A stretch of DNA of 64,000 bases from Knoxdaviesia capensis (Eukaryota > Ascomycota > Sordariomycetes > Microascales > Gondwanamycetaceae), in NCBI GenBank assembly GCA_001510575.1, contig LNGK01000006.1:1173565-1237564 (forward strand). Direction: 5' to 3'. Position numbers and translations under genes: made by a program. Positions within the stretch are counted from its first letter, which is position 1; the number at the start of each line of letters is the position of its first letter. Positions 23,825-35,421 of the stretch are shown piece after piece. Under the pieces are notes generated by a model. The model was given only the letters and a program-made list of their open reading frames with translations. It searched no databases and had not been told where the DNA came from.

Positions 23825-23835
23825 NNNNNNNNNNN
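23825..23835. other. Assembly gap of 11 N
   Basis: Eleven undetermined bases followed by a G8 run. Frames crossing it cannot be interpreted. Confidence 0.98.
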
Positions 23836-25375
23836 GGGGGGGGAGGACGAACATGTCTTTCTCTGACGGAGGAAGGACAGGCCCAATCACCACGCGCACA
23901 CACAACGACTCGAAGGCCGAAGAGTGGTACATTTGCAGGAAAGTTTCTTGTCCGTTTGCCGTTCAGGCCGCTGCAGAGACGCTCCCGCTAGTATGCGAGC
24001 CTGATTAGGCCTGATGGCCTCGTTGGATTTCTCAGCCATGTCCGTGTACGACTCCTCTCCTCGGGATGGTGCCAGCTACCTCATCACAAGATGCACACAG
24101 CGGAACGTAATACCCAGACATCGGAGTCGTGGCTAGCCGGAAGAGAAACTTCTGTTTTTCAGCCCGTGTAAGACCGGCATACACAAACGTCTGCCCAGAA
24201 GCGACCGAGCTTAGGTCGTGTATATCCAGCTGCAACGTCTCTCGACCGGACTGCATGTTGTGAAGGCCACCAGAACAAGAGAGTCGGAAGCGAGAGAAGC
24301 CGCGTTTGTGGGCACGGATCACGCTGGGCGAAGTGTGATCGGCAGCAGTCACAAGGGCACTCGGACATGCAGGAATCGACGCGGCAAATCCCAGGCTTCC
24401 GAGAGGCTAGCGGTGTCGCTTGAGTCTTTCTCTCATCGTTCCTCGGTGTAGCTAGTTTAGCACTGTGAACAATACCGAGCCAAACCTAAAAAAGAGGTCT
24501 TTCATGCCATTGTTGGATAGGGGTGGGTGGGTGGCAAAGATCATCCGCCAGACAATAGACAAAAGGGACAAGAGAAAGGCCCCAAGCTTGCTTGTGTTGT
24601 GCTAAGGACCATGCACAGGGCACATGTTGCAATCCCAAATATAAGAGCATCTTCGCTTTTCTTTTCCTTTTTCCTTTTGCCGCTCCGGCGGGGAAACAGG
24701 GATGTCGCAGAGATGTCCAACATCGGGGAAGAGCGTGATAAGATAGTGGCTCCATTCCTGAGGGCCGGGTCAGGGACTGGTCTGAGCGCTCTAGGCGGGG
24801 GGGGGGGGCTCGGGCCAACCAACGCAGGACCGTGTCGTCTTCTGTTGGTTTGCCTCAGCATTCCACAGTCTGCATATCAGAAGCACGAGCATAGAGCGAG
24901 GGGAGATAGATAGCTCAGAGATAGTGATACTTGGGCTGTGATGACTTTCGGGTTGAGGGAAAGGGGGGAGACGGGCTTACTGCAGTCCCATAGGAGCGAG
25001 TTCGGAGGCTTGTTCCGGTCAGGCCGTCCGACCAACCGGCGGTGAACACACGTGTCAGGCCGTGAACGCTACGTTCACTGCTTTGCTTGCGTTGCAGCCC
25101 AACTGTGCAGAGACACGCAGAGCCGTGCTCGTCTTCCCAATGACTGTATGATGATATCATGAGGAATGCACCGCATGCCAGATCGAGGGGAAACACGGCC
25201 GAACACGGTTCAAACGGTAGAGTCGCGGAGCCGTGCCGTTCTTTTCTGCGATGTCTAGTGAACAGGCGGAGAATAGCAGACTCATCGAGGTGATCCCTAC
25301 GATCTGGGAGGATCTAGGGGATCTCTGAAAAGCTTTGCAGGATCTTGAAGCTTCAGGCTTATTGGCCTGTGATAT

Positions 25376-25434
25376 GAGAGAGAGAGAGAGAGAGAGACAG
25401 AGCGAGAGAGAGAGAGAGAGAGAGGGAGAGAGAG
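25376..25434. repeat. Interrupted (GA)n microsatellite
   Basis: About 59 bp of GA units with a few substitutions. Confidence 0.85.
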
Positions 25435-25601
25435 TATCAGCATGTCCGTACACACGGACGAAACTTCTGGAAGAGAAACGAAGACAGGTTGATATCAGGA
25501 GAAATTCCGAAGCAGTCGGTGACTAAGAATTGTGAAATCACGGAGTTGTCTCAGCAGAGGTCGTTCCTTCCGCAAGGGCTTAATAACCCAAACTTCCAGG
25601 G

Positions 25602-25611
25602 CTAGGGTTAG
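25602..25611. promoter_or_regulatory. Telobox CTAGGGTTAG upstream of F-box gene
   Basis: A single telomere-like unit about 580 bp before the F-box start codon. It is weaker than the tandem boxes elsewhere. Confidence 0.3.
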
Positions 25612-26193
25612 ATCTTATCTCCCACAAGCCCACCAAAGGTAGAAGATACATAGACATCCCTGCTGAAAGTATGGATCATATCAAGTTTGACAGGTATCAG
25701 AGACCTTCTCGGCCAACGACATCCATCGTGATCACAGTAATCCACCAAGATTGTATGGGGATAGTAGCATCACCACAACATCAATTCCGGCAGATTCTTT
25801 CTCGAGGTGATTTTCATAGCTTCCTTAATCAGCGCAATCAATATCAGAAGGGAATAAGGCCCTGTTCCAGGAATAAGCCCTCAGGATTATATAAAGTGTT
25901 TCCCCTCTCAAGAGAGTCAGTATCTATGGTTAGTAAAGTAGTCGGAGTGCCTGAGCAATTATATACATACACATTTTCGGTCACTTTCTCATGTTCTCCC
26001 TCTGCTTCTCTTCTGAACTGACTCGGCCCCTACTCACTATGCATACCTATATATATGCCTTCCTTCCCCTCGTGGGAGACCATAAAGACACAGGCTTTTC
26101 TCTCTAAACTCTCGATTTATTCCCAGCTCCAAACCTCTGCTCTCTTCTGAGCATTCTCTCTATCCTGCCAAGTATTTCCGCCGCCAACTCATT

Positions 26194-28711
26194 ATGGATT
26201 CCAACATCCGCGCATTCAATCAGATAATGAGAGCCTTCCCGACAATCATGGCTCCTGCCGCCAAACCACCACCAGCCGCGGAACGGCCCGGCCTTGAAAG
26301 CCTCCCGAGCGAACTCATCTTGAAAATTATAGCTTATGTAAGTGGACGATCCACCCGGCGGCATGTGATATCTGCAGACACATTGTATGCAAGTATACTG
26401 ACTCTAGACCTGGCGGAAGTGCTCGGTGGCCACTGTTCAATATCTGTGTCGAGTCTCGAGACGATTCCGAGTCCTAGCGGCCGACCGGCTGTACCGAGTA
26501 ATTCACATGGAGTGGCAGCCCGGCCCGGAGGCTCGGCTCGAGAGGCTTCTCGAAACCTGCTGTCGGAGCCGGTACGACTACGCACAGCACATAACCACGC
26601 TTCGCTTCGATTCTCCGCGGCAACAGTATCGCAACCTCTCCGCACACCACGCCCCGCTCGTGGAGGTCTACCAGAATCACGAGCAGAACCTGCAGCTCTC
26701 CTTGATTATCAGCAGAGCCCCGAAGCTGCACACCTTCCGCTGCTCCACCGGGCCCCGTCATGGCCGACTCGTGTTCGAGGCTCTGCACCGATGCCCCGGC
26801 TTGAGAGACCTGGCCATCCGGTTGAAGAGCAGTCCGTCCGCCGCCAGCCCGCACACGTGCACACAGATATATCTCGGGACGGACGGCCTGACCCCGATCG
26901 TCGTCACGGAACAGATGCAGTTGGCGGCGTTCATGCGCTTCTTGCCCGATCAGTACTGGGATCTAAACACCATGTTCGGATCGATGGAGGAGCGGAACCG
27001 CCACCACGCCACGCATCGCGTGGCGCTGGTCCCTCCCGTGCCGCGATTCTCCCTCTTCACGGGGCTGAAGTCGCTGGAGGTGCTGGACATCAATGACTTG
27101 TATGCCGTCGCGGAGCTCGCACACTGCATCAGCGCCTGCCAGTCCACCCTGACCAAGCTGTCGCTCTCGCTCTGCCCAGTCCGCAGGGCGTTCGTGGAGA
27201 TGGATCCGGACTACATTCTAGCCAACATGGCTCCAGGCACCAGTTCTCCCGATATCGCACACAATGCCATGGAGATGCTCATCTTCGATGAAGTGAGCTG
27301 GCAGGCTCACTTGCTGGAGCAATTATTCGACCCTAGGCATCCGGCCCTGGTCAGATACGCCACATCCAGCTATTCGCCGGGCATGCTGCTCCACAGAGAG
27401 CCTGTGGACCATATCTTGGATCTCCATACATCCTACTTCATTTCCGGGATTAGAATCCGCCCCTTGAGCTGGATGTCAGCTCCCAGCGCCCCGATCCCAG
27501 CCAGCCCAGGCCAGAGCCACCATGTCGGCGACGAGTACATCCGGGCTACACGTGGGATCGGCCTGACGCATCTGTCTCTGTGCTGTATCCCGATCAAGGC
27601 GTCGGTGCTCGGCCGCGCCATCAACCTGTACACGCTCACTTCGCTGACGCTGCTGCACGTGGGATGCCAAAGAAGCACGTGGAAGCTCCTGCTGAGAACA
27701 CATCGCCAGGAGCCGCTGAGACTGAACAAGATCTTCACTGACAGTGTGTCAAATGAGTTCTTGCATTTCACCGCCGAAGCCCCCGGGCTCGAGGAGCTGT
27801 TCATACTCGAAAAAATGGACAGACGCCCTATCAACGGCCTCCAACTACCCGAAATACCTACCCTTCGCGACATCCGGAATAAGGCCATCCGGCCCCACCT
27901 AGCCACTCTGAAGCGGCTGGTGATTCGAAATGAGCGCGACACGACGTGGAATATTGATAATACCACCATGGCTGCCATATGCAATAAAAACCGCGCCTTG
28001 GAGGAATTTTCCGCCATCTTTCGCCTGGGAGTCGTGGTAAGCAAATTTAACGCCGTCAGCTCGTGGATCTCGATCCCGCGTGGATGTTCTCTGCAACTAC
28101 TTCCGCAAGGTCGCAAAGTCTTGGTCAGTACCGTTGAGTTTTCTAACACATCCTCATCTCTCTCTATTCACTAGGACGTCCTGGCCAACAACCTACACTG
28201 GTTGAAACGTCTGACGGTACTACAGATCCTCCACGTGGCCGAGAGAACCAGCGCAAGCCGAAGAACGCTCGATGCAGGCCGGTACGTCACCGACGCCGTC
28301 CTCCGCGATCCGCAGCTGAAGCTTGAATGGGTCATCGCTGGGCGCTTCCACGTGACGCATATCAAGCGCACGCACATACCCCTCAACATCAGCCCAGCAC
28401 CGCCACAGTTTGAAGCTATCCTCTGGGAAGGGGCACATGAAAGTGTCAGTATACAAACTCACAGTTTGGCGATGTACCATGCAGTGCCGAACGCCTACAC
28501 CTTCCACCGGAACCAGCTCTCCGCCTACACCAACAATGCCGGCAACAACGGGAGAAGCGATGTTGATTCACTGGTGCGTATAAAGGCAACTCGTTCAGAA
28601 GATGGCAAGCTTAAGTCTGCCGTCCGGATTAGCGTTGTTAGAAACCTTCCCCTCCAAAGCGTTGGTAGGGTCAGAATCTTGGAGCCTGAAGTCCTGAATG
28701 GCGTGCTCTAG
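26194..28711 (+). CDS. F-box protein with leucine-rich-repeat-like body
   Basis: Preferred exons are 26194-26337, 26408-28036 and 28175-28711, all phase 0, giving 769 residues. The F-box spans about residues 34-80 (LESLPSELILKIIAY then VQYLCRVSRRFR) and is only complete once the first intron (70 bp) is removed. The rest is irregular LRR-like helices and strands, as in fungal F-box proteins that recruit substrates to SCF ubiquitin ligases through Skp1. The second intron is uncertain: the strong donor GTAAGC at 28037 gives a 138-bp intron, while GTCAGT at 28124 gives a 51-bp intron and 798 residues. Both keep frame and share the CACTAG acceptor at 28174. The substrate is unknown. It is convergent with the cyclin gene, with 168 bp between stops. 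Confidence 0.85.
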
Positions 28712-28879
28712 TGGGTGATGGAGGAGTCGAACGTTCTTGCCTTTGGTGAGTAATAGCATGCAGAGAAATAGCCTTTTTTTTTTTTTTTTACTACTATTTT
28801 CTTTTCACTTGATCATCATCAACCTTGTCCCAATCATGAGGTCTGTGTATCCGCAAGATCAGGAAGCCGGAGTTCCGGC

Positions 28880-30242
28880 CTATCCCCGGCGTTCGAGCTC
28901 AACCTCCACGTCACCCCGAGTAATCACTCCACCGGCAGCCAGCCGGGGAAAATCGGCCCGATGCTGGCGCACAATATCGTCGACGCTATTCATGGCACAC
29001 ACGAGAAACCCGAGCTGTTCGCGGTCAACGTCGAACAGCTCCCACCAGGGCTCGTCCGGCATGGGCGCCTCTGCGTCACGCGCCGCAAGGAATATGGCGG
29101 CCGTGGCGAGCTCGGGCGGGTGGTGGGTAAGGTACAAGAGCTGCGGGGACAGCAGCGCGTCGTTCAGCCGGGCGATGGTGCGGGACGCCAGAGTCGCCCG
29201 CGAAGGGCTGGTAGTGTCCGTGTCTGCATCAGAGAGTGGGCGTGTGCCCAGGAAGTCGAGCGCCTGCAGATACGTCACGGCGAGAGGGTGCGGTAACGCC
29301 ACGGTGGTGTCGAAGGCCAGGCCCCTCAAGAGGCGGGCCTCCTGGTCCAGCAGCCGCAGCTTGAAGGCGCTATATGCGCCCTCGCTCCACTTGAAGTCGG
29401 CAAGAGCGACGTCAGGGCCACCACTCGGCGCAGCAGAGGGCCGGAGGGCAGTTGATGACAACGGCGGAACCTGGGAGCTTTTACTCCGCATGAACGGTGA
29501 GCTAGGCGACGAGAGGTAGGTGTATACCACGGCTACATCGCGCGGAGAGCGCGGAATGGGGCCTAGCTTTGCCGCCAGGTACAGCGAGGCCGCGGAGGCA
29601 TCCTGTGTAAGCGCGGGACTCTTGGGTTAGCGCTGTAAAAGAAGGTCTCCGGATGACAGCCAAGCTCTAATGGCGTTCACGGCTGGAATGGGGGCGGAAA
29701 CACGGCGCTGGGTGGAAGAAGTGGTGTGATCAAGTCAGACGGTGCATCCACCAGGGGGCGAGATCCTTCCCGTGGGTGTGCACAATGGGTTGAGCTCCCT
29801 ACACGCCCCTCCACGCAAGATTCCATTGCAGAGGGAGATTTCTGCAGGCTGGCCCAAGCTCCGCTTATGAGATATAAGATACATCAGATGGGGAAGGGAA
29901 TATGCCTCGTTGCCCCACGCCGCGGAGAGTCCGGTCCACACCGCACCGGACGCCGATGTCTGCTAGAACAGCCACCATCAAATCGAGAACACAATGAAAA
30001 GAAGCTTCACTTACAGCAAACTCAGACGCCATCGGCGACTCGACCAGCCAGTACCGCGCCAGAAGCACACACGCCTGCGCGGTGACAGACTGCGGGAGGT
30101 CGAGGAGGAGGCCTGCGGCCTGCGTCAGGCACTGGGTCGTCACGAACACGGCGTCCAGCAGGTCGGCCGGCAGATTCGCGAGCTGGGTGCGGCTGGCGAG
30201 CTGGTCGGGCTGGGCCAGGGGGTTGGATAACGGTGGAGGCAT
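28880..30242 (-). CDS. Cyclin-family protein (cyclin C/K/L type)
   Basis: Exons on the minus strand are 30242-30015 and 29602-28880, phase 0, giving 316 residues. The 412-bp intron is long for this window, but removing it reconstructs a continuous cyclin-box segment: LLARYWLVESPMASEFA followed by DASAASLYLAAKLG, then PRSPRDVAVVY. The ATG at 30242 (MPPPLSNPLAQ) is chosen because the frame further upstream opens only with a TTG. A second helical block (about residues 115-290) contains HPLAVTYLQALDFLG and LATAAIFLAARD. Such cyclins usually partner transcriptional CDKs acting on RNA polymerase II; the exact class (C, K or L) is not settled. A pair of teloboxes lies about 670 bp upstream. Confidence 0.85.
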
Positions 30243-32210
30243 GGTTGGAGGGGTGTCTGTGTGGTTGAATTCGGCGGACTGCAACGTCGTGATGTTGGTT
30301 CACAGCCTTCACCCTGACAGGCCACGGGTTACAAGCGCCGGTGCCGAGGTAAAGAGGCCGCCGGAGACAATATCCAGAGATCTTGCTGGGCAAAGAAGGA
30401 AGTGGAGGGATTCGTCCGGCACCCAGGTTGCGATATACACACACAAGTGAGGGGTATTAGGTATTGGCCGAGGCACCTGAATTCGGCCGTCCAGAATATT
30501 CGAGCGGGAGGCGCTCCGGAAACCACGGCGGAAACAAAAGACAACAATGATGATAAGAGGGCGCTGATATCAGAACAGCGCCGGCCGGAAGCTCGACGAT
30601 CCGGAAAGGCAGAAATCCGAAGAGGGCTTTTGTGTTTTCCTGGGTCAGGTTCCACCACACCTTTTTTGTGTCCAAGATTCGGCGTCGTCCGAATGTGGAT
30701 TGTGTTGTTTGTTCAATTGAGGATTGTTCGGGACGCCAGAATTCCGGATGGCAAAAGGTGGAGCAGCAAACGAACAGATGGAAACATTTCGCAAGTACCT
30801 TCTCTCCCATATTTGGCGGAAAAGTGACTTGTCCGGGACATCTACAGGGGTTTAGCCACGAATGCGCCACGGCGTGGCGGAGCACGCGTTTTGGCGGCCC
30901 CAGTGCAAGGAACCCTAGCAAACCCTAAGCCCTACCGCCCGTATTGACGTCCATTGTCAGCCCGGGGACATCAGCATCGTCAACGAAGAGGTTGTGGGGA
31001 ATGCAAATGCAGTCATTGCTTCATTTTTCGCGCTAGGAAGCACGTCGATCCGAGAGTCAGCTGGAAAACCTTATTTCGCTGTTCTTTATCTCCCAAGGTG
31101 GGCTTTCTTTTCTTGGACCAAGGCCGAATGTCATGTTTTTGAGATGGATCTTGCGAAGTGGTTCCCCCTGTTGCACAACAGTGCAAGGTCCGCCAGTATT
31201 CCGTTCAGGCTTAGACTTCACTCGGTGACTATCTTTTTTTTCCTGAATCGATGGCGGGGGTACACAACTGTCGTCTGACAGAAACTGGATTCAATCTCAC
31301 GACAAAAATAACTTGCGAAAATTTTCCTACAAAGTGAGATCTGCGAGCTCTGCGACATGCTTCCAAACCTGGCTTGGTCCGGACAAGACAGGCGCGGGGA
31401 TGTGTATATTTAGGTTTTGAGGTCTAATTATACAACAAGCTTTTGGCTATGTGTGCATCGTTTCCTCACAGCTTCTCGGGTCTGAAGAGAGAGAGAAAAA
31501 TTTGCACGCCGGGCGGGGATGTTGTGCCGCTGTTCGGGTCTGGTTCTCAGGGTCCCAGATGGGACTGGAAATGGGGACGATCGACGCGAATCATGGGAAA
31601 GGAGTCAGTGGTAGCCCGATAACGATTGAGTCGAATCCTCCCGTGCACGATCTCAGGATTGCCGGAAAATCCAGCCGAAACCCAAAAAGAGCAGGTGTCT
31701 TTGGATTTGTGTGAGTGGTGTCCGTAAGCCCATATCGAACGTGATCTCCGGTGTAGGTTCTATTCCACCCGGGGCCACTTCCGCCGTTGTGGGTTCCTGG
31801 GCATAATCGGGGAGAAAACAAATGCGGCAGTATATGGCACTCTCACGTGAGCACTGTCACGTGCCATGACATGCTCAGATCAGGTGATGAGCCTGCGGTG
31901 TTTATCTAGGACTCCGCCCAGCTGCACACCGCTAGTTAGATACATAGAAGAATCAACACATGATTAGATGCCATAACAAACTCGACGAGAGCTATCAGGG
32001 AGTGAGTGAGGCAAAATCAGAGTGTTATCACCCGCAGAACAAGACAAGGCGTTTGGCCAACAGGGCGTTTGATATGAGACGAAGCTCACGCAGCCCGCGG
32101 GCAAAACACTTCCTTTAAATTGGCAGAAAATAATCGTCCCTGTCCGTGTGCCAAAAGATCAATAAGAAACAAACGTCAGGAAGGAGATCCGAAGTTCCCA
32201 GCGCTCTCCC
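30243..32210. other. Intergenic region between cyclin gene and transposon relic
   Basis: About 2 kb of normal base composition with no supportable gene. The left part carries the cyclin promoter and a double telobox at 30911-30928. Short frames at 30402-31278 lack codon-like character and any family motif. Confidence 0.5.
30911..30928. promoter_or_regulatory. Double telobox upstream of cyclin gene
   Basis: AACCCTAG followed by AACCCTAA with two bases between, about 670 bp upstream of the cyclin start codon. Confidence 0.4.
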
Positions 32211-32440
32211 CCACTAAACCACGAAACACCTATCTTAGGCTAGCTTCCACGTGACCAGACGCTAGAAGCTAGACTAAAAGCAGCCTAGAAACGTTCCACG
32301 CTAGCCGTAGCCAGTTTAGCGCAGCTAGCTAATATCTCTACTATCATATAGGTAAAAGTTTCTACTACACGCTAAAATCTAATAAGGATATTGAGAAGTA
32401 CCTTTTTAGTAGGTCTTTTTAGCGCTACTTCTATGTGGGT

Positions 32441-33200
32441 CTAGTACCGGGTATGCCTCCCCCTTGCTTCGTATACTACTTTAATTCTTCGGGGTATTAA
32501 CTAGATAAGTTATTTAAGAAAGTCCTCTATAATAGTATCCTATGCTATAGTAATATCCTCTCTAAGGCGGTAAGAGGCGCCTATGCCTATATATCTATCC
32601 TAAGGGTATTAACTAAGGGAGCGCTTAATTTTAGCCTAGACGTGCTTAATAGGGTTTAAATCTAGGCTATTTAGAGGCTATTCTATAGTTATGATACTAC
32701 GCCGGTCTAACTCTCCTCTAGTATACTAAGAGCCGTGCGCTAGAGCGTTATCTTATATAAAGATAATTCCGTTAGCGCGTCTCTTAGTATCTCCCTTAGT
32801 ATCTCCCTTAGTATCTCCCTTTATATCTCCCTTAGCGCCCTACTCTTATAACTAAGCTTTAACGAGAGGGAGGATATACTTATAATACGCCTATAAGTTG
32901 ATCCTCCCCTATGCCTTCTACTAGAAGACCTTTAGACCCTTCTTCGTCCCTTAGAAAGATCCCTAAAGTATCTAACTATAAGCTCCTTTTTATTAGGGAA
33001 CGATATACGTCTTATTAATCTCCTCTTTAAGACGACGCGTTATCTAAATCCTCCCTTTTATTCTCTTATTCGCCTACGTTTTATCTAACTATAAGACTCG
33101 TTTCTAGTTATTAGTAGTCTAATAGAGGTATTACTAGGTAAATTCGTATCGTTTTTAATATATCTCGGCTAAAATAGTAGGTTTAACTTAAGTAACGCGT
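32441..33200 (-). pseudogene. Dead Tc1/mariner transposase (DDE type)
   Basis: Reading the minus strand through many stops recovers family motifs. DNALAHG at about 32735-32752 is the second-Asp region of the DDE triad. NSLDLNPIKHV at 32639-32671 is the NSPDLNPIEHVW motif with Pro-to-Leu and Glu-to-Lys changes. The C-terminus is RRIKVVYEARGRHTRY with its stop at 32441-32443. Several stops sit where glutamine or tryptophan is expected (for example just before DNALAHG and between two parts of the third-Asp motif), as C-to-T RIP changes would produce. The N-terminal part is too degraded to place, so the right limit is a guess. The copy cannot be active. Confidence 0.85.
32784..32819. repeat. Three 12-bp tandem units in the transposon relic
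   Basis: TTAGTATCTCCC occurs three times in a row, followed by a partly diverged fourth copy. It falls inside the transposase relic and looks like a local expansion. Confidence 0.8.
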
Positions 33201-33541
33201 CGTAAGAAACTAGCCTTTCGGAGGGCGTATCGGATAGCCTATATAGAATAAGAAAGCCTAAGCCGAGGGGCGATCTTATCCTATTTTAGCTATCTATTCT
33301 CTATAGAATCTAATATAAAAGTAATAATATCTTAGACCTAAGAAGGAGAGAGGAGAGGTAGGCGTCCGGACCGTAGGAGGATTATATCGCGTTTAGCTTT
33401 AATCGTATAGCGGATTTAGTTTCGTATAGCGCCTATTTAGTCTTATATCTACTTTTAGGTCTACCTAGAAGTATAAAGGAGGAGGATAGCGTATCTAACC
33501 TTAGAAGATAGGTGAGGCGCCATTCTAGTATAGTTAGTAAG

Positions 33542-33607
33542 AAAGAATTAATTAGTAGGAAGAAAGTTAGTAGGAAAGAATTAATTAGTAGGAAGAAAGT
33601 TAGTAGG
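33542..33607. repeat. Two 33-bp tandem units near the relic's right end
   Basis: A 33-bp purine-rich unit starting AAAGAATTAATT is repeated once exactly (33542-33574, 33575-33607), followed by a GAA-rich run to about 33650. Confidence 0.85.
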
Positions 33608-33738
33608 TAGGAAGGAACTTAGTAGGAAGGAAGAAGAAGAAGAAGAAGAAGTAGCTATAGAGAAGAATTTTTATTTTAATTAAAAAGAGTACTTTAGGGC
33701 TAGGGTTTAAAATTAGGGATAGGCGCCAAGATTAGTGG

Positions 33739-35421
33739 ATAGATACCCTTGTATACCAGTATATTTTTAGAATCCTGCGCGGTTAAGGTCCGCGTTTCTG
33801 GCGTCTATTTGTTCCTTTTCAGTGCACCACCCAGGCAAAAGGTACTTCAGCCAACACAGCCTCGCTTTGCCCCCTCTCTCCGCCAGCCGGAAGTCTGGAG
33901 TCCCGAGAGCTTAGCTGCAGGTTTCCAGTCTTTTTTCTCCGCGACTTGTGTTTGTTTGCTCTATTCTGTCGTTTGCTCTCAGACTGACTGGCTGCCTTGT
34001 CGCAACGTTTTTGGGGCTCTTTCGTCCACCCTTTCGGAATGTCTTCACTTCCGGGTGGCTTGTCGATGTTGATTCTGTCATTATCGGAGGGCTCCCACAG
34101 TTCTTTCTGTGTGTACTGATGTTCTCTTTTATGTTATTTTTTGCTTGATCTTGTTGCTGTCGCGTTAGGTTTGCCTGGTTTGCCATATCCTGCTACTTAC
34201 TGCAGCCCCAGCCCTACCAGCGCCGAGTCCGTTACTTCTGCATGTTGCGTCACAGGAGTCAAATTGTGGCCCGTATCTCCACCGCCTTGGTATCGCCAAT
34301 GTTCCGCACTCTTCCCAGCCCTGTCCAGACATGGCAATTGTTTTAGCGCGGCTGTCATCTGCATTGGCCCACAATGTGACTGCACATCTTCGATCACTAA
34401 TGTTTCCTCTTGGGGTTGCTTTGTTCTGCTTCCACACACACCCCCTCGCTTTACACCCACTTCCACTGCCCATCTTATGTTCCGAGGTTACATCTCCAAA
34501 TCGTTCCCACACTTTCTCCCCGATTTTAGTCTTTCGGGAGTCCTGCCTTCCGTGACGGTGCTTCCGAGTCCATTTCACAACCTCATCTTCAGCCTCTGTC
34601 TTTGTTCCCCTTCTTCTTCTTCTCTACACCCGTTGCTTCACTAGGCTTAGTATGGAATTGCTATGTTGGTCGGGTATGCCCAATAGTGGCTCCCTCCTAT
34701 ACCCAGCCCTACTGCACAGTCCAGCGCAAGACGTGCAACACACCACGTCTATAGTAGACCTCTCTGGGGGTGTAGATGATCGCCCGCCCGCAGATCGAGT
34801 CCCCCACACACCTGCGAATCCCTGTCAGACATGGCTTCCATGCAGAATTCCATGCTTCCCCCCATTCCAAACTTCGGGTGGCTTCAACTCCAGTGGTGTA
34901 AGCCCGCCCTCAACCGCCAATCCCGATTCCGCCCAGGCTGACGGGTCTTCCCCTTCTTCTTTTGTTTCCCACTTACACCGTGTCTGGAAACCTGGTTCCT
35001 GAGAGTCGATATCACCACCCCCATCCACACCTCAGATCTGCACATGGCCTGGACCCTCTGATTTATACGTCACCTACACCCTTTCCCACTTGGTCCATGC
35101 AGTTGTCGTCCATCATGCCTGGCCTTCTCCTATCCATTATAAACCTGTTGGTTTGTTACATCTTACTGCTCCCCATCTCAGGTCCGTCAGCTTGTGATAA
35201 CTCTCACTTACACGCCCGTCGATAACAGCCTTGTTAAACCTCGCGGATCCTCCTTCTCCTCAGGCTCCCTCCTCTCCCCTATCTATCCATCCTTATCGAT
35301 ACTACATCTTCACTTCATCTCCCTCTTCTGTTCCACATCTTCAATCTCCATCTGATCTATATAGCTCGAGTCATCATCACCCCCCTTCATTGTTCCCATT
35401 CATCCGTCTCAGCTTTTCCCC
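33739..35421. promoter_or_regulatory. Pyrimidine-rich upstream region of the first Zn2Cys6 gene
   Basis: 1.7 kb of normal composition, strongly C/T-rich on the plus strand towards the start codon. No conserved coding sequence seen. It probably holds a long promoter and 5' leader of the regulator at 35422. Confidence 0.45.

Larger units (their letters stand above)
19853..26193. other. Gene-free, repeat-rich stretch with two assembly gaps
   Basis: 6.3 kb with no supportable gene. Open frames are low-complexity shadows of GA, CT, GT and AT tracts. It contains two perfect palindromes joined at an N (20733), an 11-N gap (23825-23835), long CT and GA microsatellites, an (ATGC)4 run near 23431-23450, a 14-bp ATGTAC palindrome near 22942, and the F-box gene promoter at the right end. 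Local base order near the gaps is unreliable. Confidence 0.6.
32211..33738 (-). mobile_element. RIP-mutated Tc1/mariner element relic
   Basis: About 1.5 kb of very different composition. From about 32914 to 33513 I find no CpA and no TpG at all, while TpA and CpG are common. This is the mark of repeat-induced point mutation (C to T in CpA) on both strands. The minus strand carries a degenerate Tc1/mariner DDE transposase (separate entry). Candidate ends share CCACTAA and CCTATC in inverted orientation (32211 and 33738), but with different spacing and no clear TA duplication, so the borders are approximate. Flanking DNA has normal composition. Confidence 0.85.

Noticed and set aside
23318..23932. 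200-residue minus-strand frame
   Set aside because: It crosses the 11-N gap, is low-complexity and lacks any family motif.
30954..31142. Short frame with a CGECKCSHC cysteine cluster
   Set aside because: Only one cluster, no intron or neighbour completing a domain, and unlike the 19504-19852 gene it has no supporting promoter signals.
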